Origin: Cavia porcellus
Lineage: Eukaryota > Chordata > Mammalia > Rodentia > Caviidae
Length of the DNA stretch: 64,000 bases
Assembly: GCF_034190915.1 (NCBI RefSeq)
Contig: NW_026947486.1
Span: forward strand, 22,375,001 to 22,439,000
Reading direction: 5' to 3'
Below are positions 43,783-55,708 of this stretch, one piece after another. A program made the position numbers and the translations under genes. Each line of letters begins with the position of its first letter. Position 1 is the stretch's first letter. The notes under the pieces were generated by a model that saw only the letters and a program-made list of their open reading frames with translations, ran no database searches and had not been told where the DNA came from.

Positions 43783-44137
43783 CCTGATTACTTGTATCTT
43801 GTTGCCAAGACAAAATACCTAATGTCTGTAATTAGGGAAGAAAATGTTTAGTTAGCTTACAGTTTTTGGAGGTTTCAGTGCATACTCAGCTGGCTCCAAG
43901 GCAGGGTTGCATGGATGAGGGGCAACCATTCATGGCAGCCCCAAGCAAAAAAACGAAAAGGGCAAAAAGAGGGAAAGCATGCCTTATTCTCTCCCTTATG
44001 TTGTATGCTAGTTACCTGCACATGCATTACTCACACTGCCAATTCCAGTGCTAGACAACTAACTAATCAGAAACACTAGATTCAGTTGCCTCTATGACTC
44101 CATGAGGCTTTGGGGGACTTTTAAACAAACCACAGCA
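43783..44137 (-). repeat. 5' LTR of antisense MaLR, intact
   Basis: 'gccaagacaaaatacctaat', 'agtttttggaggtttcagtg' and 'agctggctccaaggcaggg' are the complement of the LTR 3' half, and 'ccatgaggctttgggggact' to 'accacagca' is the complement of its start. It provides the uninterrupted counterpart of the LTR split by element Z. Confidence 0.82.
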
Positions 44138-45112
44138 ACAAACTGGAAAGCATCTGCATAACTATGGAAACACAACATAGTGAAAAAGCTGTCTGTGGAA
44201 TGGGAGAAAATAATGCAAACCATTTATCTGATAAGAGGCTAATATCCAAAGTATACAAGAAGCATACACAACTCCATAGCACAAGAAAAAATAACCAGAT
44301 TAGATTATGGTCAAAGAACTTGAATACACATCTGTCCAAAAAAAAAAAAAAACATGCAGATGGGCCTACCTAAAGATACCTACAAAGATGCACAAGGTCA
44401 CGAATCAAACAAGAAATCAAAATCAAAACCACAATAAATTATCACCCTGTACCTATTAGGATAGTCATTATTATAAAAAAATTAGGTAAGCATTGGTAAG
44501 GATGTACAGAAATTGGAACACGAGTACACTGTTGAAGAGAATATAAAATGGACTAGCTGCTATGAAAAACAGTATGTAGGTTCCTCAAAAATTGGAAATT
44601 GAACTATATAGGCTACCAAAATCCCACCTAAAATAATTGATATCAGGATCTTGAAGTGATATCTATGCTATAGAATTCACAGTGCATTATTAGCAACAAC
44701 CAGTATACAGAAACAACCTAAATGATCATCAATAGATAGGAAAAGAAACTTTTACATAACACACAATGGACTATTATTCAGGAAGAAATCCTGTCATATA
44801 CAACAACATAAATGAGTCTGGAAGATATCATGCTTAATGAAATAAGCCAATGTAAAAAGAAAAAAATTGCAGGATTTTATTTACATAAGAACAGAGGAAT
44901 GGTAAACTCATCGGAACAGAGTGGAATGGTAGTTGGGGGAGTGAAAAAGAGAAAAATAGGAAATTGCTATTCAACAAGTGTAAATTTCAATTACACAAGA
45001 TGAGTAACTCCCAGAGATATGTTGTAAAACATCATGCCTATTGTCAAAAACATTACAGTTTACATTCAAAACTTATTAAAGGATATATTTCTGAGAAAAG
45101 AAACATGGTCAG
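44138..45112 (+). mobile_element. Old L1 (O3), right part
   Basis: 'gcaaaccatttatctgataa' 'gaggctaatatccaaagtat' and 'gtaaggatgtacagaaattg' are standard L1 ORF2 C-terminal text. 'cttaatgaaataagccaatg' and 'acaagatgagtaactcccag' lead into an old L1 3' UTR. Frames are broken throughout. It completes O3 beyond the antisense MaLR. Confidence 0.75.
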
Positions 45113-45305
45113 CATCAAAGTACAGATCAGTATCAGATCAGCATCGAAGTGCAGCCTCTCAGGGACTTGGATTTGAGGCATCTGGAAGAAAACAACTTGC
45201 TGAATAGATAAAAAGAGGTGGATATCTAGGAATAGAAGAGAGCTGACAGGAAAACTGGAAACTGTTGTGAAGGTAGAGAGATGGAGACCAATTGCTTTAA
45301 AATGC
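45113..45305. other. Unassigned spacer between old L1s
   Basis: About 190 bp with a short local repeat ('cagatcagtatcagatcagc'). No family recognised. Confidence 0.4.
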
Positions 45306-45945
45306 ATAGAGGAAAAAATTGCTCAATAAGATACTGACAAAAAGAGCAACAAATTATCAAAAAATCACGTACCATCACATCCCCTTCATCTCAGGGATTT
45401 AAGCATGATGCAGTATACACAAATCAATAAATGTAATACATCACAAAACAGAAGCAGAGACAAAAATCACATGAGCATCTCAATAGGTGCAAAAAACCCA
45501 CTCCTTTGACAAAATCCAATGTGTATTTATGAAAAAAAAAACCCTGAAGAATATAGGTGTAGACAGACTTTATCTCAATTAGATAAAAGCCATTTATCAC
45601 AAATCTACTACCAGCATCATAATAAATAGGCAAAATGCTGAATCCTTTCTCTCTAAAGTCAGGAACAAGACAGGGATGTCCACTATCCCCATTCCCATTC
45701 AATATAGTATTCAAAATATTACTCAGAGATATCAGACAGCAGAAGGAAATAAAAAGGACACTTGCAGGAAAGGGAAACATCAAATTATCATTATTTTCAG
45801 ATGACATGATTCTCAACCTAGAAGGCTCAAAAATTACATCAAAAGACTCTGAAAATTAATAACCAAATACAGTAATGTAGACAGATACAAAATTAACACA
45901 CACAAAATTCAAGATACTTCTGTACATCAATACTGAACATACTAA
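45306..45945 (+). mobile_element. Old L1 (O4) RT-region fragment
   Basis: ORF2 text from just upstream of the RT core ('aatcaataaatgtaatacat' 'cacaaaacag') through 'aggaacaagacagggatgtc' 'cactatccccattcccatt'. It ends soon after, where the L1 copy D sequence begins. Confidence 0.8.
45424..45860 (+). pseudogene. L1 RT core remnant (O4)
   Basis: The open segment at 45,635-45,859 (74 residues) holds [20 protein letters not shown], the RT block before the active site, and [11 protein letters not shown], in which the usual F-A-D-D catalytic motif reads F-S-D-D with both aspartates kept. The upstream part has a frameshift in an A-rich run near 45,531-45,542. Too short to act, and cut off by copy D. 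Confidence 0.75.
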
Positions 45946-45959
45946 TAAAGAAATACAGA

Positions 45960-48530
45960 AGATCATCAACACCTATTTTGAAAACCTCTACTCTCAAAAG
46001 TTTGATAACACAGAAGAAATAGACAGATTCTTAGAAACATATGAAGTACCAAAGCTAGATCAAGAGGATGTAAAACTGTTGAATAACCCAATCTCTGTTA
46101 ATGAAATTGAAAATGTAATTAAGTCCTTACCCACCAAGAAGAGCCCAGGCCCAGACGGATTCACTGCAGGATTCTACAAGAAATACAAAGAAGACCGAAT
46201 GCCGACACTCCTCAAACTCTTCAATGAAATTGAAAGGAAAGTAATCCTTCCTAAGTCATTCCTGGAAGCAAATATTATTCTAGTATCAAAACCTGAGAAA
46301 GACTCAACTAAAAAAGAGAACTATAGACCAATCTTCCTAATGAACACAGATGCAAAAATCCTCAATAAAATATTGGCAAATAGGATGCAGTAAATCATCA
46401 AGTAGATTATTCAACACGACCAAATGGGATTCATCCCAGGTATGCAGGGATGTTTCAACATATGTAAATCAATAAATATAAACCACCATATCAATAAAGC
46501 CAAAAATAAGAATCACATGATAATTTCTATAGATGTGGAAAAGCTTTTGATAAAGTCCAACATTCATTCATGATAAGAACTTTACAGAAAATTGGAATAC
46601 ATGGTCTTTACCTCAATATAGTAAAGGCCATTTATGACAAACCAAAAGCCAGTATCATACTAAATGGCCAAAATTGAAGGCCTTTACTTTAAAATCAGGC
46701 GCAAAACAAGGGTGTCCCTTATCAGCACTCCTACTTAATATAATACTGGAAATATTAGCCAGAGCAGTTATAAGATAGAGAAATAAGAGGGATAAAGATC
46801 GGAAAAGAAGAAGTAAATTATCATTGTTTGCAGATGACAAGACACTCTACATAGAAGACACCCTAAACTCCATTGAAAGACCCCTACATACAATAAATAA
46901 ATTCAGTAATGTAGCTGGATACAAAATCAATACTCAGAAATCAATAGCATTCCTATACACTAACAACAAAATCACAGAGAGAGAAATAAGAGAAGCCACA
47001 CCCTTCACACTAGCAACCAAAAAAATGAAATATTTAGGAATTACTCTTACAAAAGAAGTGAAAGACCTACACAGGGAAAATTGTAATACACAGAAAAAAA
47101 GAAATTGAAGATGATTTCTGAAAATGGAAAGACATCCCTTGTTCAGGGATAGGAAGAGTAAATATTGTGAAAATGGCCATTCTCCCAAAACTCTTATACA
47201 GATTCAGTGCAATCCCAATAAAAAATAGATCAACATACCTCATAGATCTAGAGAAATCACTCCTAAAATTCATCTGGACCAAGAAGATACCTAGAATAGC
47301 AAAGACAGTTCTAAGCAGCAAAGGCAAGGCAGGAGACATCACAATCCCTGACTTGAAGTTATACTACAAAGCAACCGTAGTAAAATCAACATGGTACTGG
47401 AATCAAAACAGAGGCGAAGATCAATGGAATAGATTAGAAGGTACAACCACAACTACAATACACTCAACCAACTTATCTTTGATAAAGGAGCCAAACAGAT
47501 TCACTGGAATAATGACAGTCTCTTTAATGATTGGTGTTGGAAAAACTGGCTCTGCATATGCCAAAAACTAAAACTAGACCCATGTCTATCACCACGTACT
47601 ATATTAAAATCTAAATGGATCAAAGATGTGAATATTAAAACAGAAACACTAAATCTATTGGAATTCACATTGGGTCAAAACCTTGAAAACATAGGGGTAG
47701 GTAGAGAATTCATGAACAGGATTCAAACCGCACGGGAAACACTTCTGAAAATCAATAACTGGGACCAGCTCTTATTAAAAAGTTTCTGCATGTCAAAAAA
47801 ATCTCCATCATAGTGAAAAGGAAACCCACAAACTGGGAAAAAAATCTTAGTGAACTGGCCCTCAGACAAAAGACTTCTGTCTAAAACATACAAAGAATTT
47901 AAAAAAAAATCAGATCCCCAAAATTCAAAGATCAAATCCAAACATGCGCATCTGAGATGAATACACACTTCTCAGATGAACAAAAACAAATGGCAAATAA
48001 ATACATGAAAAAATGTTCATCATCATTAGTCATTAGAGAAATGCAAATTAAAACCACACTGAGATTCCGTGTCACTCCTGAAAGAATGGCCAAGATCAAG
48101 AAAACCACCATCAACAAATGCTGGAGAGGCTGTGGGGAAAAAGGAACTCTCCTGCACTGCTGGTGGGAGTGTAGACTGGTACAGCCTTTGTGGAGGTCTG
48201 TCTGTAGATTTCTCAAAAAGCTGGGATTGGAAGTCCCATTTGTTCCAGCTATTCTACTTCTAGGCGTATTCCCTGAAGAACTGAAAGCATCATACCACAG
48301 TGATATATGTGCATGTATGTTTATAGCAGCACAATTTGTAATTGCCAGATCTTGGAAACAACCTAAGTGTCCATCAACTGAGGAATGGTTACAAAACTTG
48401 TGGTATTTTTATACATTGGAGTACTTCGCAGCTAAATAGAAGGATCACATTGAGATATTTATAAATAAATGGACGCAGCTTGAGACCATACTCATAGGTG
48501 AGATAAATCAAACTCACGTGTATTAATACC
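45960..48530 (+). pseudogene. L1 ORF2 (copy D), RT and C-terminus, broken
   Basis: The best-preserved L1 ORF2 stretch here. 46,079-46,393 (104 residues) holds [17 protein letters not shown] and NYRPIFLMN, the early RT blocks. 46,824-47,108 begins with intact F-A-D-D and KMKYLGITL. 47,167-47,571 holds [20 protein letters not shown]. 47,957-48,439 (160 residues) holds an intact CX3CX7HX4C zinc knuckle at C-W-R-G-C through H-C-W-W-E-C, then LVQPLWRSV. Frameshifts (near 46,400-46,820, 47,108 and 47,570) and stops disable it, and the endonuclease is absent through 5' truncation. Confidence 0.85.
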
Positions 48531-49976
48531 GAATAGTTTCCCTAGTGTAAGAAATGATTCAAATATATAAAATTATGTAGTAATCATGATTCCCCATTAT
48601 GTGACTTTGAAGCCTTATAAAGTTTTCACTCATTAATTGGAATGGCTTTATTCTTGGCTGTTTGGTATTATTGCCTGTGATGAAATGAAAAGCTATTCTG
48701 AAGAAAACAAGACATCATAATAGCTAGTGCTGATTGAATATCATCTTGTTTTGAAGTCCCACCAAACTGTTGCTCTTCTGTCTCCATTGGTTGTATCATG
48801 TTGTATCTTACTGGATTTTATTATATGTGATAGTATAAATAAAAAATTTTATAGGCCAAGAGATAATAAAGAAACCATTGTTCATTTTCCATTAGCTGGT
48901 TCTAAATACCCTGTAATACTTTCATCCACAGGAATGGTTTCACACTGTCTTGATATGTTTGATGCTATAGTATATGAAGTTATATTCAAATATTTCAGGG
49001 AAAGAGACTATGGTAACTACTATTAAGTTGGGTTATCTTGTGGAGAAGCACTAAGTTGCTGAAATTGTCATGCTTCAACCTGTATTGTTATGTTATTATG
49101 TCCTCTTGTACCTCAACTCCCCCTAATTCATAAAAAATTATTTATTTTCTTTTATTATTATTTTTAAATTAAGTGAAAAAATAAAAAAATAGCAGGATAT
49201 ATTATAGTAACTTTTTTGATTTCCTATTAACTTGATTTGAAGTCCTGTATTACTCCCACTATCTTGTTTTGACTGATTAAACTATGCTCCATTCTGTTTG
49301 ATAGTATCAACTTTGAAGGTATAGGCAACTAATTTGAAGGCAATAAGATTCACTATGATGCCCATTCTGGTTTGACTATTATCTTCTTTTGAAGTCCTGT
49401 AATGTTTCCAATGTTTAGGTTTTATTGATCTTGTTCTGTACTGTTTTGTTCAATTTTATTATACCTAATGATATAGGCAATTCTTTTTAAGGAAGCAAGA
49501 GGCATTATGGTAGCCATTGTTGATCACCTTGTATTCTGTTTTTACATCATGTGCTGTCAATCCTTTATTTTGACTGACTGCTTTGTTTTGTCATATTTGG
49601 TTTGATTCTCTTCCAAAAAAAAGTAATAAGAACTGTGGGAGTAATAAAACTCAAAATGTGTAAATTTTGTTGTAAATAAAAGACAGGAAAAAAAAGTGGT
49701 CTAAAGGATACAACTGCAAGTGTGTTTAGGTGTGTTAAGAGAGATGACCATATTACTGAGTTTTTGTTGGATCACTGAACACAACTGTTTGCAGTCTCAT
49801 TGTTTGAATGTCCACTTTGTATGCTTTAATCCTGTAATTTGAACAACTATTTCTAAGATGACAATATGTAATCTATTAACTAGTGATTTCTTACCTTCTT
49901 TTTGTAATTCTGTATTACTTGTACCCTTACACTGTTTTGGTTTTTTTTTTTCCTTTAAATAAAAAAAGAATAGATT
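48531..49976 (+). mobile_element. Long-form L1 3' UTR (copy D), six ~150-bp units
   Basis: The unit markers are at 48,716, 48,868, 49,009, 49,203, 49,354 and 49,506 (spacings about 152, 141, 194, 151 and 152), the same pattern as copy B. The unique end 'gtctcattgtttgaatgtcc', 'tctaagatgacaatatgtaa', 'gtattacttgtacccttaca' follows. The site 'caactatttctaagatg' (about 49,844-49,860) is the empty form of the MaLR target in copy B. Confidence 0.82.
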
Positions 49977-50032
49977 TCTTGTTAAATGTTTTCAGTAGAG
50001 TAAGTGCAAGTTAAGATGATGACACAATTTCA

Positions 50033-50410
50033 ATACTGCTATGGTTTGTATCTTTGCTGTCCCCTAAGGTCCCATGTATTAAAGGCTTGGTCATCAGCTT
50101 GGTGCTATAGGGAGTCAGTGAAAATATTAAGAGGTAAAATGATCCATGGATCACTAAAGGGATGCTCTTAAAAAAGATTTTGAGACCTAGAGTTAGTGGG
50201 CTGGTCTCTGTGTATCTTTCTCTTTCCCTCACGGCCCCAAAACCCCAGACATGACATAAGTGTTTTATCTCTGATGTGGACTCCTGCCATGACATGTCAG
50301 TACAGGCTCAGAGCAACCTATCCAACCATGTACTGAAGCTTCTAATACTGAGCCAAAATAAGTGTTTTTATCTTCATAAGTTAATTGTCTTAGGTATTTC
50401 TTATGGTAAC
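50033..50410 (+). mobile_element. MaLR solo LTR (MLT1/MST-like)
   Basis: 'tgctatggtttgtatctttg' 'ctgtcccctaaggtcccatg' 'tattaaaggcttggtcatca' matches the start of MLT1/MST LTRs. 'gagccaaaataagtgttttt' and 'gtcttaggtatttcttatgg' 'taac' match the end. Diverged, single, plus strand. Confidence 0.75.
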
Positions 50411-51478
50411 AAATATGTTTTTCTGAATTCGAAAATTAAAAAGTGAAGATAAGGAAAATAGCAGTATCCTTATTTTGGGGTCAAATTTTACCCAGTAGGC
50501 ATCAAGGCATTCTAGAAGAGAAGACTACTTATAATGATGCCTGGTCCTTTCTAATATAGGCTATTGTTAGTAAAAACAGTAAGGGTCATGCAGCTTGCAT
50601 ACCAGTATGTGCTTCAGTAACTAGCATTACCTGTCTGCACAACAGATTTCAGGTGTTAGTTGAAAGAAAAGAAATAAGAGCGTTACTACACTCTACTTTC
50701 TTGGATGATTAAATCAAGGCAGGGATACCTGGTCTAAGTATTTCATTTGTTAAAAGCTAATCTTGGGGCTTTTATTCATCTAATAATTCATAACTTTTAT
50801 TCAGGAGAGAAGAAAATATAAGATGTATGGTTCCCATATGGTTCAGTAGTAATCACAACCAGTCCAAGAATTCCTTAAAAAGTATGATAAAGTATGTGAA
50901 GGGAGAAGAAAAGGAGGCCCTGGGAAACTTGTACATGGTGGGATGGGGGTTGATAAAGATATTATGAGACCAGAGAGAGAAATCAAGAGCACATTTTCCC
51001 TTTGCAGAAACCAAGCTAGGGACTCTTATATAGGTGGCTTATAGTCATGTAAAATGTCAGGCAATCCATCAACAGATATGTTTAAAGCACCTATTAGTGA
51101 ACAGAACACTGCAACTGGAACTGCTTAAATATTTCTTACTTCTGAAATGTAATTAAGTTGGTACGTATGGGGAATTAATAGCAGTACTGTGATTCCTTAA
51201 AGCAAGAAGTGTGACCCATTGAATTTGCCTATCTGTGTACTAAATCACGTTCTTGTCTAGCATGCTAGTTACACATGTCTCATTCAACCAACGAGTTTGA
51301 CCAACTTCATATACAATTTTAAAACACACAAACATGAAGCCATAATCAGTATGGAGTTATGGTAAGAAATATAAGAATAGAAGTGGAGAAGAGGAGGAAG
51401 GAGAAGTAAGAGAAGTTCTACAGAATTCAGCATGTGCACTCACACACACGTGCACACAGACACAGACTGGGAATAAAA
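50411..51478. other. Unassigned DNA
   Basis: No gene or repeat family recognised; a short (CA)-rich stretch near 51,435-51,465. Confidence 0.4.
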
Positions 51479-51479
51479 G

Positions 51480-51547
51480 CCATGGCTTGGTCAAGTTGGC
51501 TAAGCACTATCTCTGAGCCATATCACCAGTCCTTGGGATGTAGCATT
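51480..51547 (-). mobile_element. ID-like SINE fragment, antisense
   Basis: 'gctaagcactatctctgagc' 'catatcaccagtcct' is close to the complement of the ID promoter region. Weak. Confidence 0.4.
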
Positions 51548-51661
51548 TTAAAAGGGAGTTTATTAGCACAAAGATACTATGCCCCAATCACTCAATCCCT
51601 ATGCCATATTACATCTCTCTCCCTTTTACTCTCTCTGTCCCTGTCCCTCTAACATAATAGA

Positions 51662-51708
51662 AACAGACACACACACACACACACACACACATCATCATCA
51701 TCATCACA
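51662..51708. repeat. (AC)n(ATC)n compound microsatellite
   Basis: About 13 AC units followed by five ATC units. Confidence 0.95.
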
Positions 51709-51871
51709 TAATAAAATTTGCAGTCTCTAGCTTGAGTGGTATAGTATCTATCTATGTAATCAAATTTTATGTCAGTTTGTATAAAAATAGTAATAAATGT
51801 TAAAGGCAAAGGAGAGGGTCAAACAGACCACACAAAAATAATGTAACAAAAGTTCTCTTTTTTAAGTTGTC

Positions 51872-51873
<2 letters not shown>

Positions 51874-51917
<44 letters not shown>
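51874..51917. repeat. (AT)n microsatellite
   Basis: About 20 AT units. Confidence 0.95.
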
Positions 51918-51919
<2 letters not shown>

Positions 51920-52260
51920 ACTATAGCCAAGAGCATTTGTTTTTCTGACCCTGCCCTTGATGATAACTGGAAAGAAATGTATGAACTCACGGGAAATAAC
52001 AGAAATAAATTTAGAGCTTATACATGAAACACAGGTTTCCAAAAGAAAGGTTGCACACAAAGTTAAAATAGGAAAAGAAATAATCTCAAATCTTACAGAA
52101 GTTCCTGAAGGCTAAATTTAATTGTTAAATTGTCTACAGAATATATTTGGGGTGAAGAAACAAATTCAGTGTCTTACATCTATGAGTTCTGCCTTTAAGG
52201 AGGTGATACATCCATGAAGGATGATAAAACAAGCATGTAGAACTCACTAGAAAGAACACA

Positions 52261-52380
52261 ATGGAGCTTGGGGTGCAGCTCAGTGACAGAACATAAGGTT
52301 AAGTTTGCGTAAGGTCCTGGGTTCCATTTCCAGAACTGCCCAAAAAGTCATTGAATACATACATACAAAAAAAAAAAAAC
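52261..52380 (+). mobile_element. ID SINE
   Basis: 'atggagcttggggtgcagct' 'cagtgacagaaca', 'gtcctgggttccatttccag' and an A-rich tail at 52,367-52,379. Both promoter boxes are recognisable. Confidence 0.75.
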
Positions 52381-52450
52381 TTGTAAAAATAAGAACATAG
52401 TGAGCATCAGAGGGGAGCTTGGGGGAGCTTTAAGCGTTTTTGGTTTTTTG

Positions 52451-52481
<31 letters not shown>

Positions 52482-52482
52482 C
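52451..52482 (-). repeat. Poly-T tract (~32 nt)
   Basis: A long T run that would be a poly-A tail on the minus strand, but no SINE or LINE body is recognised on its right side. Confidence 0.9.
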
Positions 52483-52682
52483 AGAGACGAGTTAGAGGAA
52501 AAATGCAGAGATGGAAGAGAGGGTAAAACAGGACCAAAAGGAAGTAGTATTAGAGGTAGTCCTCAAAAAATAAATAGGAATTAGTCAGGTAGATAGAACT
52601 ACAAAAGTGTTTTGAGACTATAATGAGCAAAGTAGGAATTGTGAGTTTTCACATTTAGGACTAACAGTGTATAGTAATGATG

Positions 52683-52912
52683 ACAGGTACAGGCTTTGGA
52701 GGTGGCCTATCTGGGCAAAATCCTAGTTCTATGATTTACTAACTGTGAGAGGCCAAATAAATCATTTGAATTCCTATATGTCTCATTTTTGTCATTTCTG
52801 AAATGGGGAAGAATAAAAGCACATGTGGTTGTTGTATGTACTAAATAATGCCTGTAAAATCACTTAGATCAGAGTCAGTAATCCAGTAAATGTTCAATAA
52901 ATGAAACCTATT
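52683..52912 (+). mobile_element. MIR SINE, nearly full length
   Basis: 'ggctttggaggtggcctatc', 'cctagttctatgatttacta' 'actgtgagaggcc', 'tttgtcatttctgaaatggg', 'tggttgttgtatgtactaaa' and 'agtaaatgttcaataaatg' give the whole MIR in order. Confidence 0.85.
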
Positions 52913-53064
52913 ATTTCTTCTTAATTTCAATTAAATATTGGAGATTTAAGGATGGAAGGAAAGGTAGGAGCCTTAATTTGGAGAATTTGTGATACCAGAC
53001 ATAAGTGTTTTGAACTTAAGATAACATAAAAGAGGTTTTAGTTGAGCAGTTAAATTTAACAAAA

Positions 53065-53182
53065 ATAATTATTATTATTATTATTATTATTATTATCATT
53101 GTAATTTTGGTACCATGGATTGAACTCAAAACCTCGTACTTATAGGCAGGTGCTTGAGCTGCTGAGCTAAATATCCAGCCCC
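53065..53182 (-). mobile_element. ID SINE, antisense, with (AAT)n tail
   Basis: A (TTA)n tract at 53,065-53,099 is the complement of the tail. 'ccatggattgaactcaaaac' and 'gcaggtgcttgagctgctga' 'gctaaatatccagcccc' is the complement of the ID body. Confidence 0.75.
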
Positions 53183-53207
53183 GAGCACTTAAATTTAAAC
53201 CAGCATA

Positions 53208-53392
53208 AAGGCGGCACAGGCTTACAACTGAAGTGCTCTGGGAGACTGTAGGTAGGAAGATGGCAGTTGAGCCAAGCCTGGACAGTTTAGCAACTTAGTG
53301 AGATCATGTGTCAAATAAAAATTAAAGTGAGCTGGGAATAATCTCAGTGAAAAGACTCTGGGTTCAGTCTCCAGTGGTAGAGATTTTAAGTA
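53208..53392 (+). mobile_element. B1-ID composite SINE
   Basis: B1 part: 'ggcggcacaggcttacaact', 'ggagactgtaggtaggaaga', 'gccaagcctggacagtttag' 'caacttagtgagatcatgtg'. A-rich linker at 53,310-53,325. ID part: 'gagctgggaataatctcagt' and 'ctctgggttcagtctccagt'. Same architecture as the copy at 21,541. Confidence 0.75.
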
Positions 53393-55044
53393 ACGGAGTA
53401 ACAGGAAGGCTGGTGTTTGTTCATGGCAGGAGACACAGAAAAACCCAAACCACCACATACTGAAACAGGAGGCTGACTTGTGGGAGGATGCCTCCCATGC
53501 ACAGAAGGGCTCTTGAACAGTCTAGTCAAGCAAATTTCCAGCATTATAAATAGTGCTCAGGAGTGGGTCAGGGTCAGTCTGCCAGGGTAGCCTACCTATA
53601 AAACTTCTTTCAATTTGTGTGTTGATTTAAAACAAATATTCTAGGAATGATATGGAGGAAAGATTTGTGCCAAGACACTGTTAGAAGGATAGAATCACAA
53701 CAACCATTTTGGCAAAATGACCGTGCAGGAATTAGTAATAACGGAACATGAGGATACACTGCTTGGAAAGATCTCTGATCTAGAATATGACAGGGAAAAG
53801 GACTTCACAAAAAAACTAGTCCGCCCAGCTTCCTCACTGTACAGACACAGAAACTAAACTTCTCAAATAGAGGAAGTGACTTACAAGATAAATTAAAATG
53901 GGGTGAGCCTAGCAACAGGGAAGCCAGCCAGGAATTCAGACATAAAGTAATGAGGGTTCAGCAGGGAAAGAAAGTAGCAGAAATTGAAAGGAAGAGGGTG
54001 GATCTTTCTAAGAGTTATTTTGAAGGAAGAAAGACTGACAGGACATGGTGATTGACCAGATATGGGCATGAGTAAGCTGTGACTCCAAGATATTAATCTA
54101 GCTGAGTGGGAGGTAGAAAGCCAAGGACAGTATGTTTTGCAAGGGGAAGATAACAAGTTCTGTTTTAGAAAAATTGGGGTGTGAAGAAAAAAAGTTATTA
54201 AGTAGACATTGTATATCAGATAGTCGAAAAGGTTAACACTAGCGACTTAGGTGTCATGAGATTTCAACATATATAGATAGACAGGAGGGAAGGAGAGGGG
54301 AGGAGAGAGGAGGGGAAAAGAGAGAATAAGTAGGCAGTTGAACTCTGTGCCTTGAAATATAAAAACATGAGAGAGAGCAGGGGAGGCAGTTGATTCATAA
54401 AGGCACATGCAAAAACAATGAGAAATGGTGGAGAAACAAGACAGTTCAGTATCACAGGAGTCATCCTCACAGCAGGGCTTGGAGATCACCAAGTCAGAAT
54501 GGAACTTTGGAAACAATGCCAATGACGAGCAATATTAAGAATTAATTAATTAAATATAATACAAGTATTAAAAGAACAGTTATGGGCCTCTGTATACTGA
54601 CAAGGAAACATTTCTTGGATACATAAAATAGCAAGGTTCAAAATATCATTTTGGCACATGACCTTTTGTATAAGACACAAGGTAAGGAATCTATAGTCAT
54701 ACCAGGTGTGGTGGAAATATAGACTCTGGAAAGGAACAATAAAAACATATAAGCAGAGGTAGGGCAGTTAACTTGGTAGGTGAGGGACAAAGATGACAGA
54801 AAATTCTTCTCTATTGGCCTTTGCTTACTATGTGGCTTTGAAGCCTTATGAATAAATTGCCTGTTCATCAAATAATTAGAAAATCAAAATAACTGGAGAA
54901 AATGAGGCAAATGAGAGAGAAATGGCCAATAAATAGAGCTCTCAGTGAGACGTAGTGAAAGCCAGATTGCAGAAGATTAAGAAGATAGGGCAGTGAGTAC
55001 ATAGAGATACTGAACCCTATGTATAATGCATAGATCAGCATCTC
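53393..55044. other. Unassigned DNA with a GGAGA-rich stretch
   Basis: No gene or family recognised. A purine-rich run lies at 54,284-54,330. Minus-strand frames at 53,893-54,522 are composition-driven. Confidence 0.4.
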
Positions 55045-55200
55045 TCTAGAAAGGTACACAAGAATTCGTAATACTAGCTGTCTCCAGGATGGTAACTCAG
55101 GTGGTTTAGGGTTGATGCAAGACTAGGATATTTATATATATTTTTAATTTTTCCCATGAATATTTATCACCTATCCCTATATAACAACTTAAATAAATTG
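55045..55200 (+). mobile_element. L1M-like LINE 3' end
   Basis: 'aaggtacacaagaattcgta' 'atactagctgtctccaggat' then 'tttttaatttttcccatgaa' 'tatttatcacctat' match the tail of ancient L1M elements. Confidence 0.55.
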
Positions 55201-55399
55201 TGTTAGGAAGAATAAAAGGGAGAGAGTGAGGAAAGAATGGAGTAAGAAAGAAAGCAATGTTTCATTTCAGATTTACTAGAAAAGACAGGCATGGTAAAAA
55301 TAATAGACAGTCAGACCCAGAGTTTTGTTTACTGCTTGTTTCTTTCCCAGTTAAAAAAGCAACAGGAGCACTGGGAAGGCCAGACATCCTCAAAATCAG

Positions 55400-55505
55400 A
55401 TAAACCAAATTCTGCTGTATTCCAGCTTTGCCAGTTACTGGTTGCATGAATTCTGGAAATTTATTTAGCCTCCTTAGCCTCCTTATCAGTATTTTAGACA
55501 AGAAA
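55400..55505 (+). mobile_element. MIR fragment
   Basis: 'ttccagctttgccagttact' 'ggttgcatgaattctggaaa' and 'cctccttatcagtattttag' match the middle of MIR. Confidence 0.6.
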
Positions 55506-55561
55506 AGTAAAAAGTATCTCCTGTGCATTAAATTATTTTTCCTAAAAGGCTAATCTGTCTA

Positions 55562-55708
55562 TCTATTTTTTTTTGAAAAAGGGTATCACTCTGTAGTTCA
55601 GTCTGGGCTTGAACTCACTGTGTAGCCCAGGTTGACCTCCACCTCACAGCAATCCTCTTACCTCAGCCTCTAGTTGCTGAGATTGCAGGGATACACCACC
55701 ATTCCCAG
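55562..55708 (-). mobile_element. B1 SINE, antisense
   Basis: A T-rich left end, then 'gggtatcactctgtagttca' 'gtctgggcttgaactcactg' 'tgtagcccaggttgacctcc' with the duplicated right-half segment, and 'tacctcagcctctagttgct' to 'cagggatacaccaccattcc'. Confidence 0.88.

Larger units (their letters stand above)
40923..44137 (-). mobile_element. MaLR retroelement, antisense, inserted in L1 O3
   Basis: Both LTRs and an internal region of the same MaLR family as the copy at 36,293, read on the minus strand: 5' LTR 44,137-43,783, internal 43,782-42,347, 3' LTR 42,346-40,923. The flanks 'tcaaa' (40,918-40,922) and 'acaaa' (44,138-44,142) form a 4/5 target duplication, and O3 text joins across ('catatcaaa' to 'ctggaaagcatctgcataac'). 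The LTRs differ by an estimated 15-20%, so it is older than the 36-kb copy. The 3' LTR is split by composite element Z. Confidence 0.85.
45946..49976 (+). mobile_element. 5'-truncated L1 (copy D), long 3' UTR
   Basis: Starts inside ORF2 ('gaaatacagaagatcatcaa' 'cacctattttgaaaacctct') and runs to the 3' end 'ttttcctttaaataaaaaaa' at 49,976. It is highly similar to copy B over the shared part, and its unoccupied 3' UTR gives the reference for the MaLR insertion in B. The 5' junction lies near 45,945, but no clear target duplication was found. Confidence 0.85.
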
